Source: Alligator mississippiensis
Lineage: Eukaryota; Chordata; Crocodylia; Alligatoridae
Length of the DNA: 64,000 bases
Assembly: GCF_030867095.1 (NCBI RefSeq)
Contig: NC_081824.1
Coordinates: forward strand, 87,339,882 to 87,403,881
Direction: 5' to 3'
Positions 1-12,370 of the stretch are shown here, piece after piece. Below the pieces are notes generated by a model. The model saw only the letters and a list, made by a program, of their open reading frames with translations. It did no database searches and was not told the origin of the DNA. The position numbers and the translations under genes are program-made. Position 1 is the stretch's first letter. Every line of letters starts with the position of its first letter.

Positions 1-879
1 AACTAATACTTGCATGGGAGCTTAAATTCACAGTCTAGTAGTTTAGAGACATTTAACTGACAGATCAGCCTTTCTGAGGGGGACTTGATTATGGAATATT
101 TTTCCTTCACTGAGTGATGGAACTAGGATTTTGTGACACTTGGGACAAGGTAGAAGTCTGTTGGGGTAAAATCTTAAGAAGGTTATTTTTATGATTAACT
201 GATTTCACAGGTAATTTCTCAGAGAAATGGAACTAGTTTTGGGAGAGTATGGGTAAATTTATATACTATATGATTTTTTTCTGTGTTGTATATTTAACTG
301 TTTTATAAAAGCTCTTAGAATCTGTGCTGAGTTCTTTTACAATGTATCTAACTTATTCAGTAAATTATGGAGATGTGAGTTCTGACTCTTTTCATACTTA
401 TGTTGTATTTATATTAGTGTAAAAACTGATATACTGACTGCTCTGTAGTTAATTACTACCTTGGAGTATACTCTGGTAAAAAGTAGAAGAGAGTTCATCT
501 CACAGTCAGATTTTCTTTTGAGTGTTTTGTGGTTTTTATCTACCTGACAGATGAAGTACAGGCAGTTGTAGTGCAGGATTCCTCAAACCAGTCTATCAGT
601 GTCTCTATTTTGACCTAGAGAAACTGTTCACCTGAGAGTAAAAGGAATATTTCAGCCTTTTCCCCCAAACCATCCTTATTCCTCTATTGCTGAAGTGTCC
701 ACAGCATAACTAAAACCTGCAAGAAGTTAATATGCAAGAGCCCTTAATTCTGTGGTAAGGTTAATTTTAACTTTCTCTAGAAAAAAGCACAAGCATATGA
801 AAAATTTTACAGGCAACATGATTTTAAAATCATGTATGAGCTAAAGATACTATGACTGAAGATTTGCTAATGTAAAAGA
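1..879. other. AT-rich intergenic DNA, no gene seen
   Basis: I see no long open frame, no RNA gene and no clear repeat here. It is ordinary AT-rich flank leading into the LINE that becomes recognisable near 880. That LINE boundary is approximate. Confidence 0.5.
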
Positions 880-1251
880 ACAGATCTGTATCCAGAGAAC
901 TCGGAGAGCTGGCCCCATAATTAACTACAAACATAACAAAATAGTAGGTGGCCAAAAAAGAGCTAGCATGGTGAAATAGTAGATCAAAGGAGGGTACTAA
1001 AGGCAAAAAGACTTCATTCAGGGAATGAAAGTCACTTCTGAATGAGGAAAATAGAGAATAACATAAAGCTTGGCAAGTTCAATAAAATACTATAAAAAGG
1101 CAAGCTCTATAAAATAATTAAAGGGGCAATGCGCTAGAGTCCTAAAACATAACAACATTTTTAAGTACATTTGAAGCAGAATACTGGACTGGAGTCTACT
1201 AGAGTTTTTGGAATAAAAGGATCACTCAATGAGGATAAAGCTGTTTTAGAG

Positions 1252-3083
1252 TGTAATGTGCTTATGGGGTATAAAGTGTCTATGGGTGCCAGAACAGTGT
1301 ATTCACCTTCCCGGGCCTGTCCCTGATAGCTTCCCTCATTCCTTTATGGTCTTCCCCTCCTGTGATCTCACCAGCCACACCTTGATGTAATGACTTGAGA
1401 ATGGAGGCTGCCTTGAGGACAAAGAAGGCATTGGGTAGTGGACCCTTGTGTGGACTACCACCCCACTGGCTGCATCTCATGTTTACTTTGGGTGAGCCTT
1501 TCCACTTGGGACCCACTGCCTAGGACCACAAGGACTCAAATCAGCTTCAGTCATGCCTCACAACCTCGGGCCCTCTGGTCCTGTTACAACCCACATACAG
1601 GCCTCTGCAGGCATGGGTCTCACCTTCAAAAGTTCTGAGTCTGCTCCCCCTCAGGCTTCAGTGAGCTTTGCCCCTCTCAGGTTCCAGGCTTATGCTCTGG
1701 TCTCTGTCTTTTGTTGTACAAACAACTGAACCTAGGATTTGGGGGGTCCCCAGATACCCTGTCAGTGGCCTCCACCACCCCTAATACCACAGTGCAGTCC
1801 ACTGGGGACAGAAAGAGAGAAGGAACCAAAACCATGAGTGTCTGCTTTAACTTAAAAGGAAATACTGCATTTGGAGTCAGCTTCACCCTACAGTGATGTT
1901 TGCAAAACAGAAACCAAAAAGGTTTGGGGTACTTATCTTGCTCCTGGCACAGACTCCAAGGTTCCCTTCATCCTGGCTGCTATTCTGAGTTCCCTCTTTG
2001 CAGTCCCTGGTCCAGCCCCTGGGCCCTTCTGTCAGGAACTCCATTGCCAATGGCTCCTATGGCCAAACTGCTCCTCTGGCTTGGGCTTTTAGGCTAGTAC
2101 AGACAGTTAAAAAATTGAACACTGAAATGATTTAGCCTTTGCAGATTAGTTTAAACTGCACACATTAAATTGAAACAGAAATGAACAGATACTTACCTTT
2201 GATTCAGGAAATGAAGTCACATGCTTGCATTGACTCAGGCCATTAGCTGGGGGGAGCTAGAGCATGGCTGTGTATTCACTTCCTTCTCCTGCTGCCTGCA
2301 AGATCTCTGGGATTTGCAGTCCAAAATTACAGCAGCAGGACTCTGCAGGGTTGCTCATCACTTCCTATTCCTGCTTCCGGTGCCTCTAGGATTTGTAGTC
2401 TCCAGCTGCAGCCAGCAATAAGTTTAAGCAGGGGAAGGGGTTTTTCAACACCCCCTCCCTGGCCCTAACCCTAGCTGGGGCTTTTTGGGGAGGGCAGTCC
2501 CCCCATCCCTTGTAGACTGGGCTGTATCCACAGCCAGGCTTGCCCCCACTTTGTCAGCCAGCCCTCACTGATAGGGAGCAGAGGGGCGGGTCCAGCTCTA
2601 CTCTCTGGAGCAGACAGCACAGCCCATCTCAGAGCTGCAAAGCATTCTGGGATGCTGGAGGACTGTGATTTAACTTGGATCAGGAAGAGGTCTGGGACAC
2701 AAGTTTCATAAACTGGTTTGACCCAAATCAGGTAAGTCTGATACTACATTCAACCAAGTTTATCTTAAATCAGTTTCAGCCATTTTGAAACTGGTTTATG
2801 TGCCTGAGCTCCTGTTCTGTTACTGGTTTAAACCAGTTTCTGAACACTTAAATTGGTTTGTGTGTAACTTCTGTTCCTAGCTTAAAGGACTTCCTGGACA
2901 CTATTTGCACTTGAGTTAGGCATCCATTTTTTCCAGGCTTTTTTGCCTGTCAGCTGGGCTCAGGAAAAACAATGAAAAAAAATGGAAAAAGGGAAACAAG
3001 TGTAGGAAAAGGGGAAGCAAGCCAATCACCCCTTGATTCCCGCCTCCCCTCCCCCCCACACCCAGTAATGGGGCCCCATAACA
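1252..3083. mobile_element. LTR-type element, probably a solo LTR, carrying a younger MITE
   Basis: The segment begins TGTAATG and ends ATAACA (TG...CA) and is flanked by a 5-bp direct repeat TAGAG at 1247-1251 and 3084-3088. These are the usual marks of LTR-element integration. The host sequence is a LINE whose reading resumes directly after the second TAGAG. Without the MITE at 2092-2881 the element is about 1.04 kb, the size of a solo LTR. I see no coding domain in it, and its family and orientation are not determined. It is a fossil younger than the LINE and older than the MITE. Confidence 0.55.
2092..2881. mobile_element. PIF/Harbinger-type MITE (790 bp) with TTA target duplication
   Basis: The left end GGCTAGTACAGACAGTTA and the reverse complement of the right end GCTAGGAACAGAAGTTA form imperfect terminal inverted repeats. 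The trinucleotide TTA flanks both ends (2089-2091 and 2882-2884), the target-site type of PIF/Harbinger elements. The right ~350 bp resembles the right end of the larger Harbinger element near 13.6-13.96 kb, including the shared 'gggatgctggaggac' segment, so the two belong to related families. The interior is GC-richer than its surroundings and has no coding capacity that I recognise. Confidence 0.65.
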
Positions 3084-3868
3084 TAGAGAAACTAAATACG
3101 TTTTTTGCATGGTTCTTTACCATGGAAAGTATTGGAGAGATTCCTATACAGTGTCACTTCCTTCAGTGGACAAATCAGTAGATCTGACTCCAAATGAAGT
3201 GTTAACAGAAGATCTCATACAGGAAATTGATAAACTAAATAGTGGCAAATCACCAGACAGGATGGTATTCACCTAAGCATGCTGAAGTAGTTCAGACTTG
3301 AGTTTGCAGCTCAACTGACACATATATCTCTCACCAAAAGCAGCCTCTGTACCAGAGGACTGTAGAGTAGCCAATGCAATGACAGTCTTTATAAAGGGCT
3401 CCAGAGGGAATCTAGGGAACTTCAGACCAGTGAATCTAACTTTTGATCCTGAAAAATTACAAGAATTAAAAAAAAGAAAAACAAAAGCATTTTCTGTCAC
3501 ATGGATTAACAGGATTTGTGGGGAAACCATGGCTTTTATAAAGGGAGATTATACTTCACCAATCTACTAAGTACTTTCAGGGCATCAACAAGCATGTGTT
3601 GATCAGGGTGATCCAGTTGCTATAATGTATCTGGACTTTCAAAACAAGATATAGAGAAAATTCTGCACCAAAGGCTCTTAATAAAATTAAGGCAGGAAAC
3701 AAAGTATGGATATAAATGGTCAGTTCTCATAGCGGAGGTAGATAAGCAGTAGGGTCCTCAAAGGGTCAGTATTAGGCCTGTGCCCAATGTTCATATTCAT
3801 AATTTTTTTGAAAGAGGGATGAGCAACAAATGGCCAAGTTTGTGGATGAGACCAAATGATTCAGGTTG

Positions 3869-3870
<2 letters not shown>

Positions 3871-3900
<30 letters not shown>
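3871..3900 (+). repeat. Poly(A) run of 30
   Basis: There is an uninterrupted run of 30 A inside the 3' half of the L3-like LINE. It is internal to the LINE and not its tail, so it arose by slippage or a small insertion. Confidence 0.95.
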
Positions 3901-3901
<1 letters not shown>

Positions 3902-4840
3902 CCTGACTGTGAAGAACAGCAGAAGCATCTTGTAATATTGAGTGAATGGGCAAAAAAGATGATAGATAAGGTTCAATATTGACAAGTGATGTACAGAAGG
4001 CTTAGATACAAATACTTGATGACAGGCTCTACATTAACTATTACTACTGAAGAAAGAAGTTCTAGAATTAGTGTGGGTAATTCTCTATCCACATCAGCCC
4101 AATCTTCAGCCCCTGTCAAAAGGGCAAGCAGAATGTTAGGAATTATTAAGAAGGCAACTACAAACAAAACAGAAAATTTTACTATTAATACTTTTATACC
4201 ACTTTATAAATCCATGGTAGATCCCACGCAGTTCTGGTTCCCCATGTTCAAAGGATGTAGCAGAACTAGGAAAGGAACAGAGAAAAGCAACAAAGATGAT
4301 CAGGGTATGGAGAGGCTTCTGCATTATTAAGCAGGCTAGGACTTCTCAACTTAGGGAAAAGACAACTGAAGGCAATATACGGCAGAAATCTACAACACTA
4401 TAAATTACATGGAGAAAGTAAGTAAGGATTTACCATCTACTGTCTCTCAATGCAAGAAGTAGGGGTGAAATTGCAGTGAAATTTTGGGGTCTAAGATAAA
4501 TTGATGTTATTTTTCAAGCAGTGTATAACTAACTTGTTGAGCTCATTCCCACAAGAAGTTATACATGCTGATGAATTATCTATCTTCAAAAGAAGACTAA
4601 GCAAATTAATGAAAGATATACCCATCAGTGTGTATTAAATATAATAGTAGGGAACATACAAGTTAGAATGTCCTAGCCTCCGAATGCTGGAAGAGATATG
4701 AGAAGAGGAAAACAGATCAATTTGGATAGTCCCTGGTTAGGTCCTGAAAATACATGCTTCCCTTTAGCATCCAATCACTGTCAGTGAGAGAGAGAGGATC
4801 CTGGACCGGACCTGTGGTTTGACACAGTATGTACTTCTTT

Positions 4841-5764
4841 TTTTAGTAAGGTGTAAAACTTTATGCCTGGTTTTGAATATTATTTTCTCACTGCACAGAG
4901 GGCCTCACCGTGAAGCTGGCATAACTTGCCATATCTGTTGTGAGTTTGCCAGTCAGTTAATCTACACACTGTTCACCTGGTAGTAATCAAATAAATAATA
5001 ATAGCCTAAAAGTATCCTGTCATCAGATCAGTTAAGTTGTATCTTATTTTGATCATGCATTACAATAAATGAATGACTTTCCTTTGCACTGTTCCATTTA
5101 TAACCCCATCATATGGATTATAGGTAGTAGATATTTTAGTATCTCCTGTTATAACAGGATGCATATTAATAACAACACAATACTACCCATTTGATTACTA
5201 TAATGAAATGTTTTTTTACTGACACAATCATCTAATTTCTAAAGTTTCCAAAAGTCTTATTTCTCTCAATTTATTTTTCATTAAAACATGATAATATTTT
5301 ATATAATATTGTAATATTGGGCTTGTTATTTATTGGCATTACTGTACTATATCATATGTTAAAAAATTATTGCAAGCAAAATGACTAGTGAATCTACATT
5401 AGTGGATTTACATTAAGAGTGGGTTTTACCTTGTAACAATTTTTTAAAGCAGTTCTGTATTTACAAATTGCTTTTACTTTTGGTTATAATTTTAAATAAA
5501 TGAAGTCTTGCAGAATGTGGCACAAATTTGTAGCAGCAGTGTTAGTCTGAAACATTTCACAATATCATTAGCAATCTAAACACACAGAAACAAATAGGCA
5601 ACAATAAAAGTAAACAAAACAGACGTAGGCAACAGAAAAACGTGCATGTATACAATAAATAAAATCTGACAATATAGAATTAACTGTAGTATATTGTTCA
5701 TGTAAAATTGGCAGCTTCAACATTCTGTTCCAATTTAGAATGTGATGTATCCTCATCACCGTGT
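4841..5764. other. AT-rich intergenic DNA
   Basis: No gene or clear repeat is visible. It is AT-rich with short T and A runs. Confidence 0.5.
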
Positions 5765-6239
5765 CAGTGGCAGATTAAGATGTATTGAGGCCCTGGGCAA
5801 ACAGAAAATTGGAGGCCCCCTCACACTCCATTTTAAACATGAATGTATCAAAATCATTAATAAGTAGTCCTGTTAAATAAGCCATTCTGCCTCAAGGAGA
5901 TCAAAATCAGCTCCTTTCGGGGGGGGGGGGGGAGAAAATTGCAAGCATTCCCACCCCCACAATACAGCATCCTCCAAATTCTTCACCTCAGGCTCTGAGG
6001 ATCCCTGCCAAACTCTGCTTTAGGCTTGGACCATTAGTGCAGACAGTATCTCTTCCTGTGCTTTCTTCAGTGCTTTCTCCCCAGCTCCCTCCTATCAAAG
6101 GTCCATTGGAAGCTCTCTTTCCAGAAGAGCTCCCATAGGCTACTGTGAGGTGATGCAGTAAAAGTGGGGGAGTCAGCTTCCTGGGTATCACTAACTGCAG
6201 GAGGGACAGGATCTGTGCACAGTAGGAACTATCACAGGA

Positions 6240-6365
6240 AGTTCCTGAGTCTCGTGTCTAAGGACGGGTGTCTTGTATTTAAGGAGGGGTGCCTTGGACC
6301 TAGATGGGTGCCTTGAGTCTATGGAGGATGCCTTGCATCTAAGGAGGGGTGCCTTACGTCTACAA
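6240..6365 (+). repeat. Minisatellite, about 30-bp unit, 4-5 copies
   Basis: Degenerate units of the form 'gtctaaggaggggtgccttg' repeat in tandem with about 30-bp spacing. Copies differ by several substitutions, so the array is not very recent. Confidence 0.7.
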
Positions 6366-7639
6366 GGTAAGATGATTTGAGTGTAAAGATTTGAGAACCG
6401 CCTGACTTCAGCTCTGAGGCAAAGGGCCAGATGAAAACATCCTCCATCAGCCTTCCTGAGGGCTCATCCTATCCCCTTTGAGCCCTGGGCCAGGCCTGGC
6501 CCATAGCCCCGTTCCATCTTTGTCACTTGGGCTCCACACAAATTCTACCCAGGTTGTCTTGAGCGTGTGTGGGGGGGGGGGGGGCAATTGTGGCCCTGCT
6601 GTGGTCCCCCTGTGGAGCCCTAGCACCTCTCAGGAAGGGGCTCTTTCTTTCCCCTCTGCTACGGGGCAAGGGGCCAGCTGTTCACCTAGTTCTGCGGCTG
6701 CCCTCCTTGCCTTGGGTGAGGTGTAGCCAGGAGCTGTGGCTGCCCAAACAGGTGTGCGCCCACCTCTGCTCTACCAGGCGCTCTCGTGCAGCCTTAGCTC
6801 AGACTATCGATTGAGCCTGTCCTGGGCTTGCGAGTGGACCCCAAAGACTACCCTGGCTGACGTCAGGGGATCCCCTTAACTCACCTGCCATGACTTTGAA
6901 TAGTACCTCAGTGGAGGGGTTCCCCTTCGAGGCAACCTCCAGGGTCATCACGCCTCCTGGTGGTAACTCTCGGGGCTACGACCTCCCCTACACCCCGGCC
7001 ACTCACCCCCTTGGGTTGCAGGTTTTCTGGCCCTTTGGCGTCCTTGGCTCCACCCGACTTCTTCCCGTGGCCCTCCAGCCACGTGTCTCAGTGTCTCCAG
7101 GTCATGACTTGACGTGCAGACTTTGGGGCCCTCAGACCTGGATCCAACTAACCCATATCCCTAGTGCCCTATCCCAACCACCCTGTGACGTAGCATGCAA
7201 TTCCCACCACCGTGACAGCCGAAGTGATGCAGCCACAGGAGGCCATGAAAAGTGCCCTTTACCTATGGGCCCCATGGTTCCCCTGTGCCTAGGTGCCCCA
7301 GCCCCAGTTGCTTGCTCCACTCGGGTATGGAGTCCCAGTCGATTATTCTTGGAATGTAGTGGCGCCCATCTGCTGCATGATCTGTCCCTGCTTGGGGTCT
7401 TCTGCCGCACCCCATGGTGATCCCCGTTGGGGTTCCCATCGGCCAAGCCCTTGTTACCTCCTCTCTGGGACTTCTCTGGCATCGCTGTTGGCTCCACTGT
7501 CGGAACCTCCCCTGGCTTCCCGCGCTGCCTGCCATGGCAGTTGCGCCCCTCGGGGTGTGGGCTTCCCCCTTGAGCCTCTGCTCACCTGCCACCCTCCTGC
7601 GCCCTCGGGGCAGCTTTTTATCTCCACCGGGTGGTGTCT

Positions 7640-7745
7640 CCAGCTGACATCACCCAGCCCCAGCTGAATATAAGCGCGGCTGATGAACCGTGTGGGTAGT
7701 TTCACTGCGCGCGTTTCTCCATGCTTTTCAGACCCTGCAGAAGGT
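7640..7745 (+). promoter_or_regulatory. Promoter-like TATA box followed by a consensus splice donor
   Basis: A TATA-like motif (gaatataagc, 7666-7675) in a GC-rich context is followed about 70 bp later by a perfect donor, AAG|GTAAGT (GT at 7744-7745). Together they look like a pol II promoter with a short first exon of a few dozen bases. No downstream acceptor or coding exon can be identified. It may be the decayed 5' end of a transposon gene or pure coincidence in GC-rich DNA. Confidence 0.3.
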
Positions 7746-8149
7746 AAGTGGGGCTTTCTTTTCACTTTGGTCTGGGGTCCTCCTGTAGCCCCGGCTCCCC
7801 TGGGACAAGGTGGAAAGGCAGGTACTGGAGGCTTCCCAGCCTCCTGCCCCCCGTAGTCCACCCATCAGACTCTACCCCCAGCCGGGATCCACTCTGCCCC
7901 GGGAGTGGGGTGAGCAGGACTTCCCCCCACAGCAGCCTGGACTCAGCCCCAGTGCCAGCCCCACCGCTGCTGGTGCCAGTGGTGGCCAGGCAGGAGGATG
8001 TGCCCCAGGCTGCCGTTGCTGCCGTTGCCATGTGTCCTGCTGGGCAATGCCACCACCACTGCCCCACAGCTACCCACACAGCGCCATGTTGCACTGTCTA
8101 GCATGTTAGAGGTTTTTTGCAGGGGCCCCTGTGCATTAATTCACCCCTG

Positions 8150-10489
8150 ATTACAGTATATTGTTAAAACAAAAATTATAAAACAAACTAGACAAAGATA
8201 TTTCTAAGGCAGATCACCTTCCTGTCCGCTTTACTTATTTAGGTGAAGATATTCTAAGGGTTTCAGATCAATATATTTTTAGTGTGCTGAATAGACTATG
8301 AAACAACCAACTAGAAATCCAGGAAGAAAACATCTTCCATTCCATGTTTTAAAGACCTCCATCCAGTAACTAATCTAAATGCAAAAAGACTTAACCCTTA
8401 CTTTACTTGGCCATAACATATTATAATAGACAGATGTATAGATAGGGCTGGTACTGCCATCTATTATTATTAAGTGCCCAACACTTTCTGTTATCAGACT
8501 CTGTTTTCAACTACTCATTTCTTTGTTAAACTGTAAGGATTTAGGCAATTAAAGACATTTCACCTGATGGGTGTCTGATATGAGCTGACTACATTTCCCT
8601 TCCCTTTCCTTCCCTCCCTTCTCCCACTGGAACCAAACTAGGGAAAAATAAATTGTGTTGCCCCTATTGGGAAAAAAATCTGTTTAGTTTCTTTTGAACA
8701 ACCCTAAAACCCTCATGCTTTGCATAAAGTCTTGACATTTTGTCAGGGGATGTTGAGTCATATATATGCCCTTTACTGTCCCCAAGAAAGTTATCTAAAT
8801 TATTCCCAAGTTGTAATACTGCAGATTCCACATGCTCAGTACATTAGCAACCATCTCTGAGGATTGAAGCCTCTTAGACCTCATAGCCAGGCTGCGGATA
8901 CCCTGTCCGAAGGACCAGGTCATCACATCATGGAAGAGTAAACTGGCACAGCTGAACACGTATAAAAAAAAAAATCTGAATCAAGGAGAGGAAACAAGGT
9001 AAGAAGCAAGGCAATAGTTAGGTAGGCAAATTAGCTGGAACTGGGAGTCAGGGGACAAGAGACGGTGCCTCAGACCAGAAGGGGAAAATGGGACTGGGAC
9101 AAGGTAGTAAAGAGGCAGAGAAGCTGGAGAGGAAAGGGAAAATAATTAAGTAGAGCAACAAGCAAAGGAATCTGTGTTCACTACAGCATACTCTCCTCCA
9201 GAGTCCAGAATAGAGCCCCGGATCCTAGAGCGCCACCCTAGCCTTTCTCTAAGCAGGCCACTGTGATACACATTGGTGATGTCTCAGCTTCCTTAAGTGC
9301 TGCTCCGTACACAGGATGACAACGTAATAGTGCTCTCAGTTACTCTGTTAGCTCATGTGGCAAATATTTGTGCAGTAGATCTAAAGGTTTAACCCTTCTG
9401 AGGCAAAATGGTGCCACATGATAGATTTTTTTTCCAGTTTGCTTTATGTAAAACAAACAAACCCCAAAGCATTTTGTATATTAAACCCAAAGGATAATGT
9501 TAAAAGACCATTGCAAGTCAAGCACTCAGGCATTAGGAAATGCTACAATTAAGGTTGCTTCTACAACCTTAATTTGCCTCCCCCCGTCCCTTGTGTGCAT
9601 GCATTTTGATACAGTCTTTAATTACATGATCACAAAAGATCTTCATTGAATACACATGATTTCTAGTGATCAGTCAATGAGCAGCTGTTTGATACTTTGT
9701 TTTATCCTCACTGTTCAGTCTCTGGCCTGAGATCTTACTTGCAGTTCTACATTCAAATGCTGCCCTGCTGACATAATTATTAATTAAATTATGAATTTTG
9801 TTATGATAGGCAGAAGACAGGGTAGATTTACACATTATAGACTAAATAAATCAGAGCTGCATAGCATAAGCTTTCATAAGAAGAGGCTTCATCAGATGCT
9901 GTGAAGGGATTACCTCATTGACATTTGTCTTCATAGTATCCGAGTGCTTCACAAATGTTAATGAAAATATTTTCATAATACCACTGTGAGAAGGTGGAGT
10001 ATTATCCCCATTTTACAGATGGCAACTGAATCACCAAGGGATTAAAATGAAAATTTTCTGCTAACTTGAGGGGCCCATTTTGAGGCAATTAAAATCTAAT
10101 TTTCTGCACTATCCTTAGATTAGATTAGAGTACATTTTAGCATCTGTAGGCTTCATTTACATATGTGAGTGCTCAGCACTTCTGCAAATCAAGCCCAGAA
10201 TATAAAGTTGGCCACCCAGAAAATGAAGAGGATAGTAACTGTAAACACCACTGAACTGTTTTGTTTTCAAAGAACGAGAATTGTGTGATGGAGGGAGAGA
10301 TAGAGACAAGGTCTCCAGGATTCTTCAAGATCACCTGCACTGGCAGAATGCCCACAGTTGAAGATGCCCTGCCACAAAATCCTATGGGACAGATCTTGCC
10401 TTTGGGCCATAGATTGCCAACCTCTGATCAAGATGATTAGGTTAAGTGCAGACTTTCAAAAAGCCCAAGAAGAGATTGATCTAATTTAT
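8150..10489. other. Intergenic DNA with no recognised gene
   Basis: Mixed AT-rich sequence. No coding region, RNA gene or clear repeat could be supported. A 17-base segment at 10423-10439 (ctgatcaagatgattag) recurs in part beside the hAT MITE at 16.58 kb. Confidence 0.5.
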
Positions 10490-11220
10490 GCAGTTTTTTG
10501 TAAGTGGCCTAGGTTAGACCACTTAGTATTTGTTTGCCCTTTGTGGGGGTGAGGGGTACACAGGTTGCCTGCACTGGCTGAAGCCAGCAGGTTGGGGGTA
10601 CTTGTGCATGCCTCTCAGAGTGGTCCATGGGCTCCCCAGGCTGATGGAAACTGCCAAGCACAGCTGAGTATCTGAGCCACCCTTGATTGGCTGCCAGGCA
10701 TGGGCAAGCATGCCAACTCTCTGCCGTGTCACTGTGAACTCTCCCCCCCTGTCCAGCCCTAGGCTGCCAGAAGAGCCTCAGAGCGAATGCTCTCTATCAT
10801 TAGTTGCACATGCCTCCATGTCCCAGCCTGCCTACACCCTGCCATGCTGTCCCACCACCCATGCCCAGGGGCTGCGATGTATCCTCCTCATTACCCTGAG
10901 TGACTCTTTCACTGGAGGCTGTAGGGCATCACACACACTTACCTGGACATGACCCAGACCCTGGTCACCATGACATGCAGCTTCATGCCCTCAGGCCAGC
11001 AGTCAGACATCCCATGAGAGGGCAACCACTGCAACCCATGTCCACTAAGCATCCTGGACTGGGCCACCAATTCTTGCATGGCTGACAAGGATGAGGCCAC
11101 TTAGGACTCCATGGATGCCTCTAGACCATCAAGCTCTGATTCTGGGACTGTGCCACTAGCACTGACTGGTAGGAGCAGATCTTTCTGGGAACCTGGAAAG
11201 ACAAACAATAGGTCCAGACC

Positions 11221-11634
11221 TTCCGCATGCACTGGGCCAGCCTCATGGACATTGTCGCCCAGCTGGCCCCCAACATTGCATGCTAGGACATCAGCATGTA
11301 GCTATCCCTCACTGTGGAGAAGCAGGTGGCCATGGTCATTGCGAGTCTGGGCACCCCTAGCAGTTACTGCCATTTCACTAACCAGTTTGGTATGGGCAAG
11401 ACTATGGCACAGGAGGTATGTCTGGTCATCCAGGACTTCCGTGCAAACCATCTCATCTGCCTCCTCAACCCACAGGAGATGGTCACTGGCCTCACTACAT
11501 TTCTGCTGTACTGCAACTCTAATGGTTCTCTTATCTTTGTATTTTCTCCTGTCACTGACCTTGGTGTCCTCTCTGCCATCTGGGTCTGTGGTGCTGCCAA
11601 CCATGCACCCTCACTTGTATCTGCATCAAATTAG
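11221..11634 (+). pseudogene. PIF/Harbinger transposase fragment (HARBI1-like)
   Basis: Transposases of this family cut and paste the element with a DDE nuclease, helped by a Myb-like partner. The frame reads FRMHWASLMDIVAQLAPNIA, then after two in-frame stops LSLTVEKQVAMVIASLGTP, then SSYCHFTNQFGMGKTMAQEV. This matches the family pattern 'TVEKRVA.ALWKLATP.SYR...NQFGVGKST'. A later PQEMVTGL also fits the segment just before the catalytic GAIDGTHI block. The catalytic block itself is not recognisable. The match is to the N-terminal half only, perhaps 140 of about 350-400 residues. It is a broken host-unrelated gene inside the transposon at 10.5-13.96 kb. The family call is from motif memory, with fair certainty. 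Confidence 0.7.
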
Positions 11635-12356
11635 CACCCTAATTTGTATCTGTTTTTATACTATGTCTGCAGTGCTCAATAAACCCTTTTAGTCCCTTTC
11701 CATGAATGCAAGGGGAAGTGGAGGCTGTTTCAGCACCACTGCTCTGGCCAGCTTCTCCCAGGAGCTGAGCATGGCCTTGAAAGATAGGACAGGGAGGTGT
11801 GAATGAGGCAGATTTTTGTTCCCCTAGAATGGGAGATGAGCTGCTAACTGTCCAAGGCCAGGTGTTGAGGGAGCTGGTGCCTCAGCTGTGGTACAGGATA
11901 CGAGGGAGGGGGGAGGGACACTGGTCTGCCCACTGCTGAAAGATAGAAACCTCTTGAGCACTTAGCAACCTGGGGCCCTGTTAGTGGTCAGTGTGGTTTG
12001 ATTCACTTTCCCCCCCCATGCCCCTCCATCCTGCACTGCCACCCGTGCAACCCTTCTGGGCTTCTTGGCCACAATGGACTGAAAGAGGGCTGTGACCATT
12101 GGGATGGCTTGTGGCATCCTTGTTCGGGGCATAACTCATTAGCAGAAGTACAGAGAGGGCTAGTCATGAGTCCTGTGGGTCATGCTACAGCAGTGCTTAC
12201 TGTGCTGGTGGGGGCTGGAAGCACTCTTTGTATCTGGGAGGGAGGCAGCAAGGTGTCGGAGAAGAAGTGGATCTGGAACACTCATGGCAGCAGTGTGGGA
12301 AACAATGTCCCATGGCCCACATGCTTGGCCACGGTCTGCAGGGTCAATGACTAGGT

Positions 12357-12370
12357 GGGGGGGGGGGGGG
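12357..12370 (+). repeat. Poly(G) run
   Basis: A run of about 14 G within the Harbinger block. Similar G or C runs occur at 5919, 6571, 20910, 41898 and 43661, so homopolymer G/C tracts are a recurrent feature of this window. Confidence 0.9.

Larger units (their letters stand above)
880..4840 (+). mobile_element. Old L3/CR1-like LINE fragment, split by a later insertion
   Basis: Two blocks read as one LINE on the plus strand: about 880-1251 and 3084-4840. The first ends in the linker before the reverse transcriptase (a stretch like 'ITQ-G' after a lysine-rich region). The second resumes at the matching point, and contains a decayed reverse transcriptase with the feel of GKSP-QDGIH, then VPEDWRVAN, FKGSRGNLGNFRPVNLT, and later a degraded 3' region. 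The 3' tail near 4796-4835 ('ggacctgtggtttgacacag') matches the usual L3/CR1 ending. The gap is filled by the element at 1252-3083, flanked by TAGAG on both sides. There are many stops and indels, so it is an old, dead copy. The clade name is from memory of the family style. Confidence 0.7.
5765..8149. mobile_element. GC-rich block with hAT-like ends
   Basis: The left end (cagtggcagattaagatg, followed by a 'ggccctgggcaaac' motif) and the reverse complement of the right end (caggggtgaattaatgca, followed by a 'ggggcccctgc' motif) resemble inverted termini of the same family as the hAT MITE at 42618-42801. No matching 8-bp target duplication is visible (caccgtgt left, attacagt right), so the whole block may not be one insertion. 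Inside are G runs (5919-5932, 6571-6584), a minisatellite (6240-6365), and a GC-rich stretch of about 1.6 kb. That stretch has open frames on both strands (for example 6890-7420 plus and 7454-7861 minus). These overlap one another, match nothing I know, and look like by-products of high GC. Confidence 0.4.

Noticed and set aside
6240-6365. CRISPR array
   Set aside because: The units are directly tandem without unique spacers and diverged. The genome is a vertebrate one.
6890-8109. Open frames of 99-176 codons on both strands
   Set aside because: They overlap one another, show no domain, and lie in a GC-rich block with transposon-like ends.
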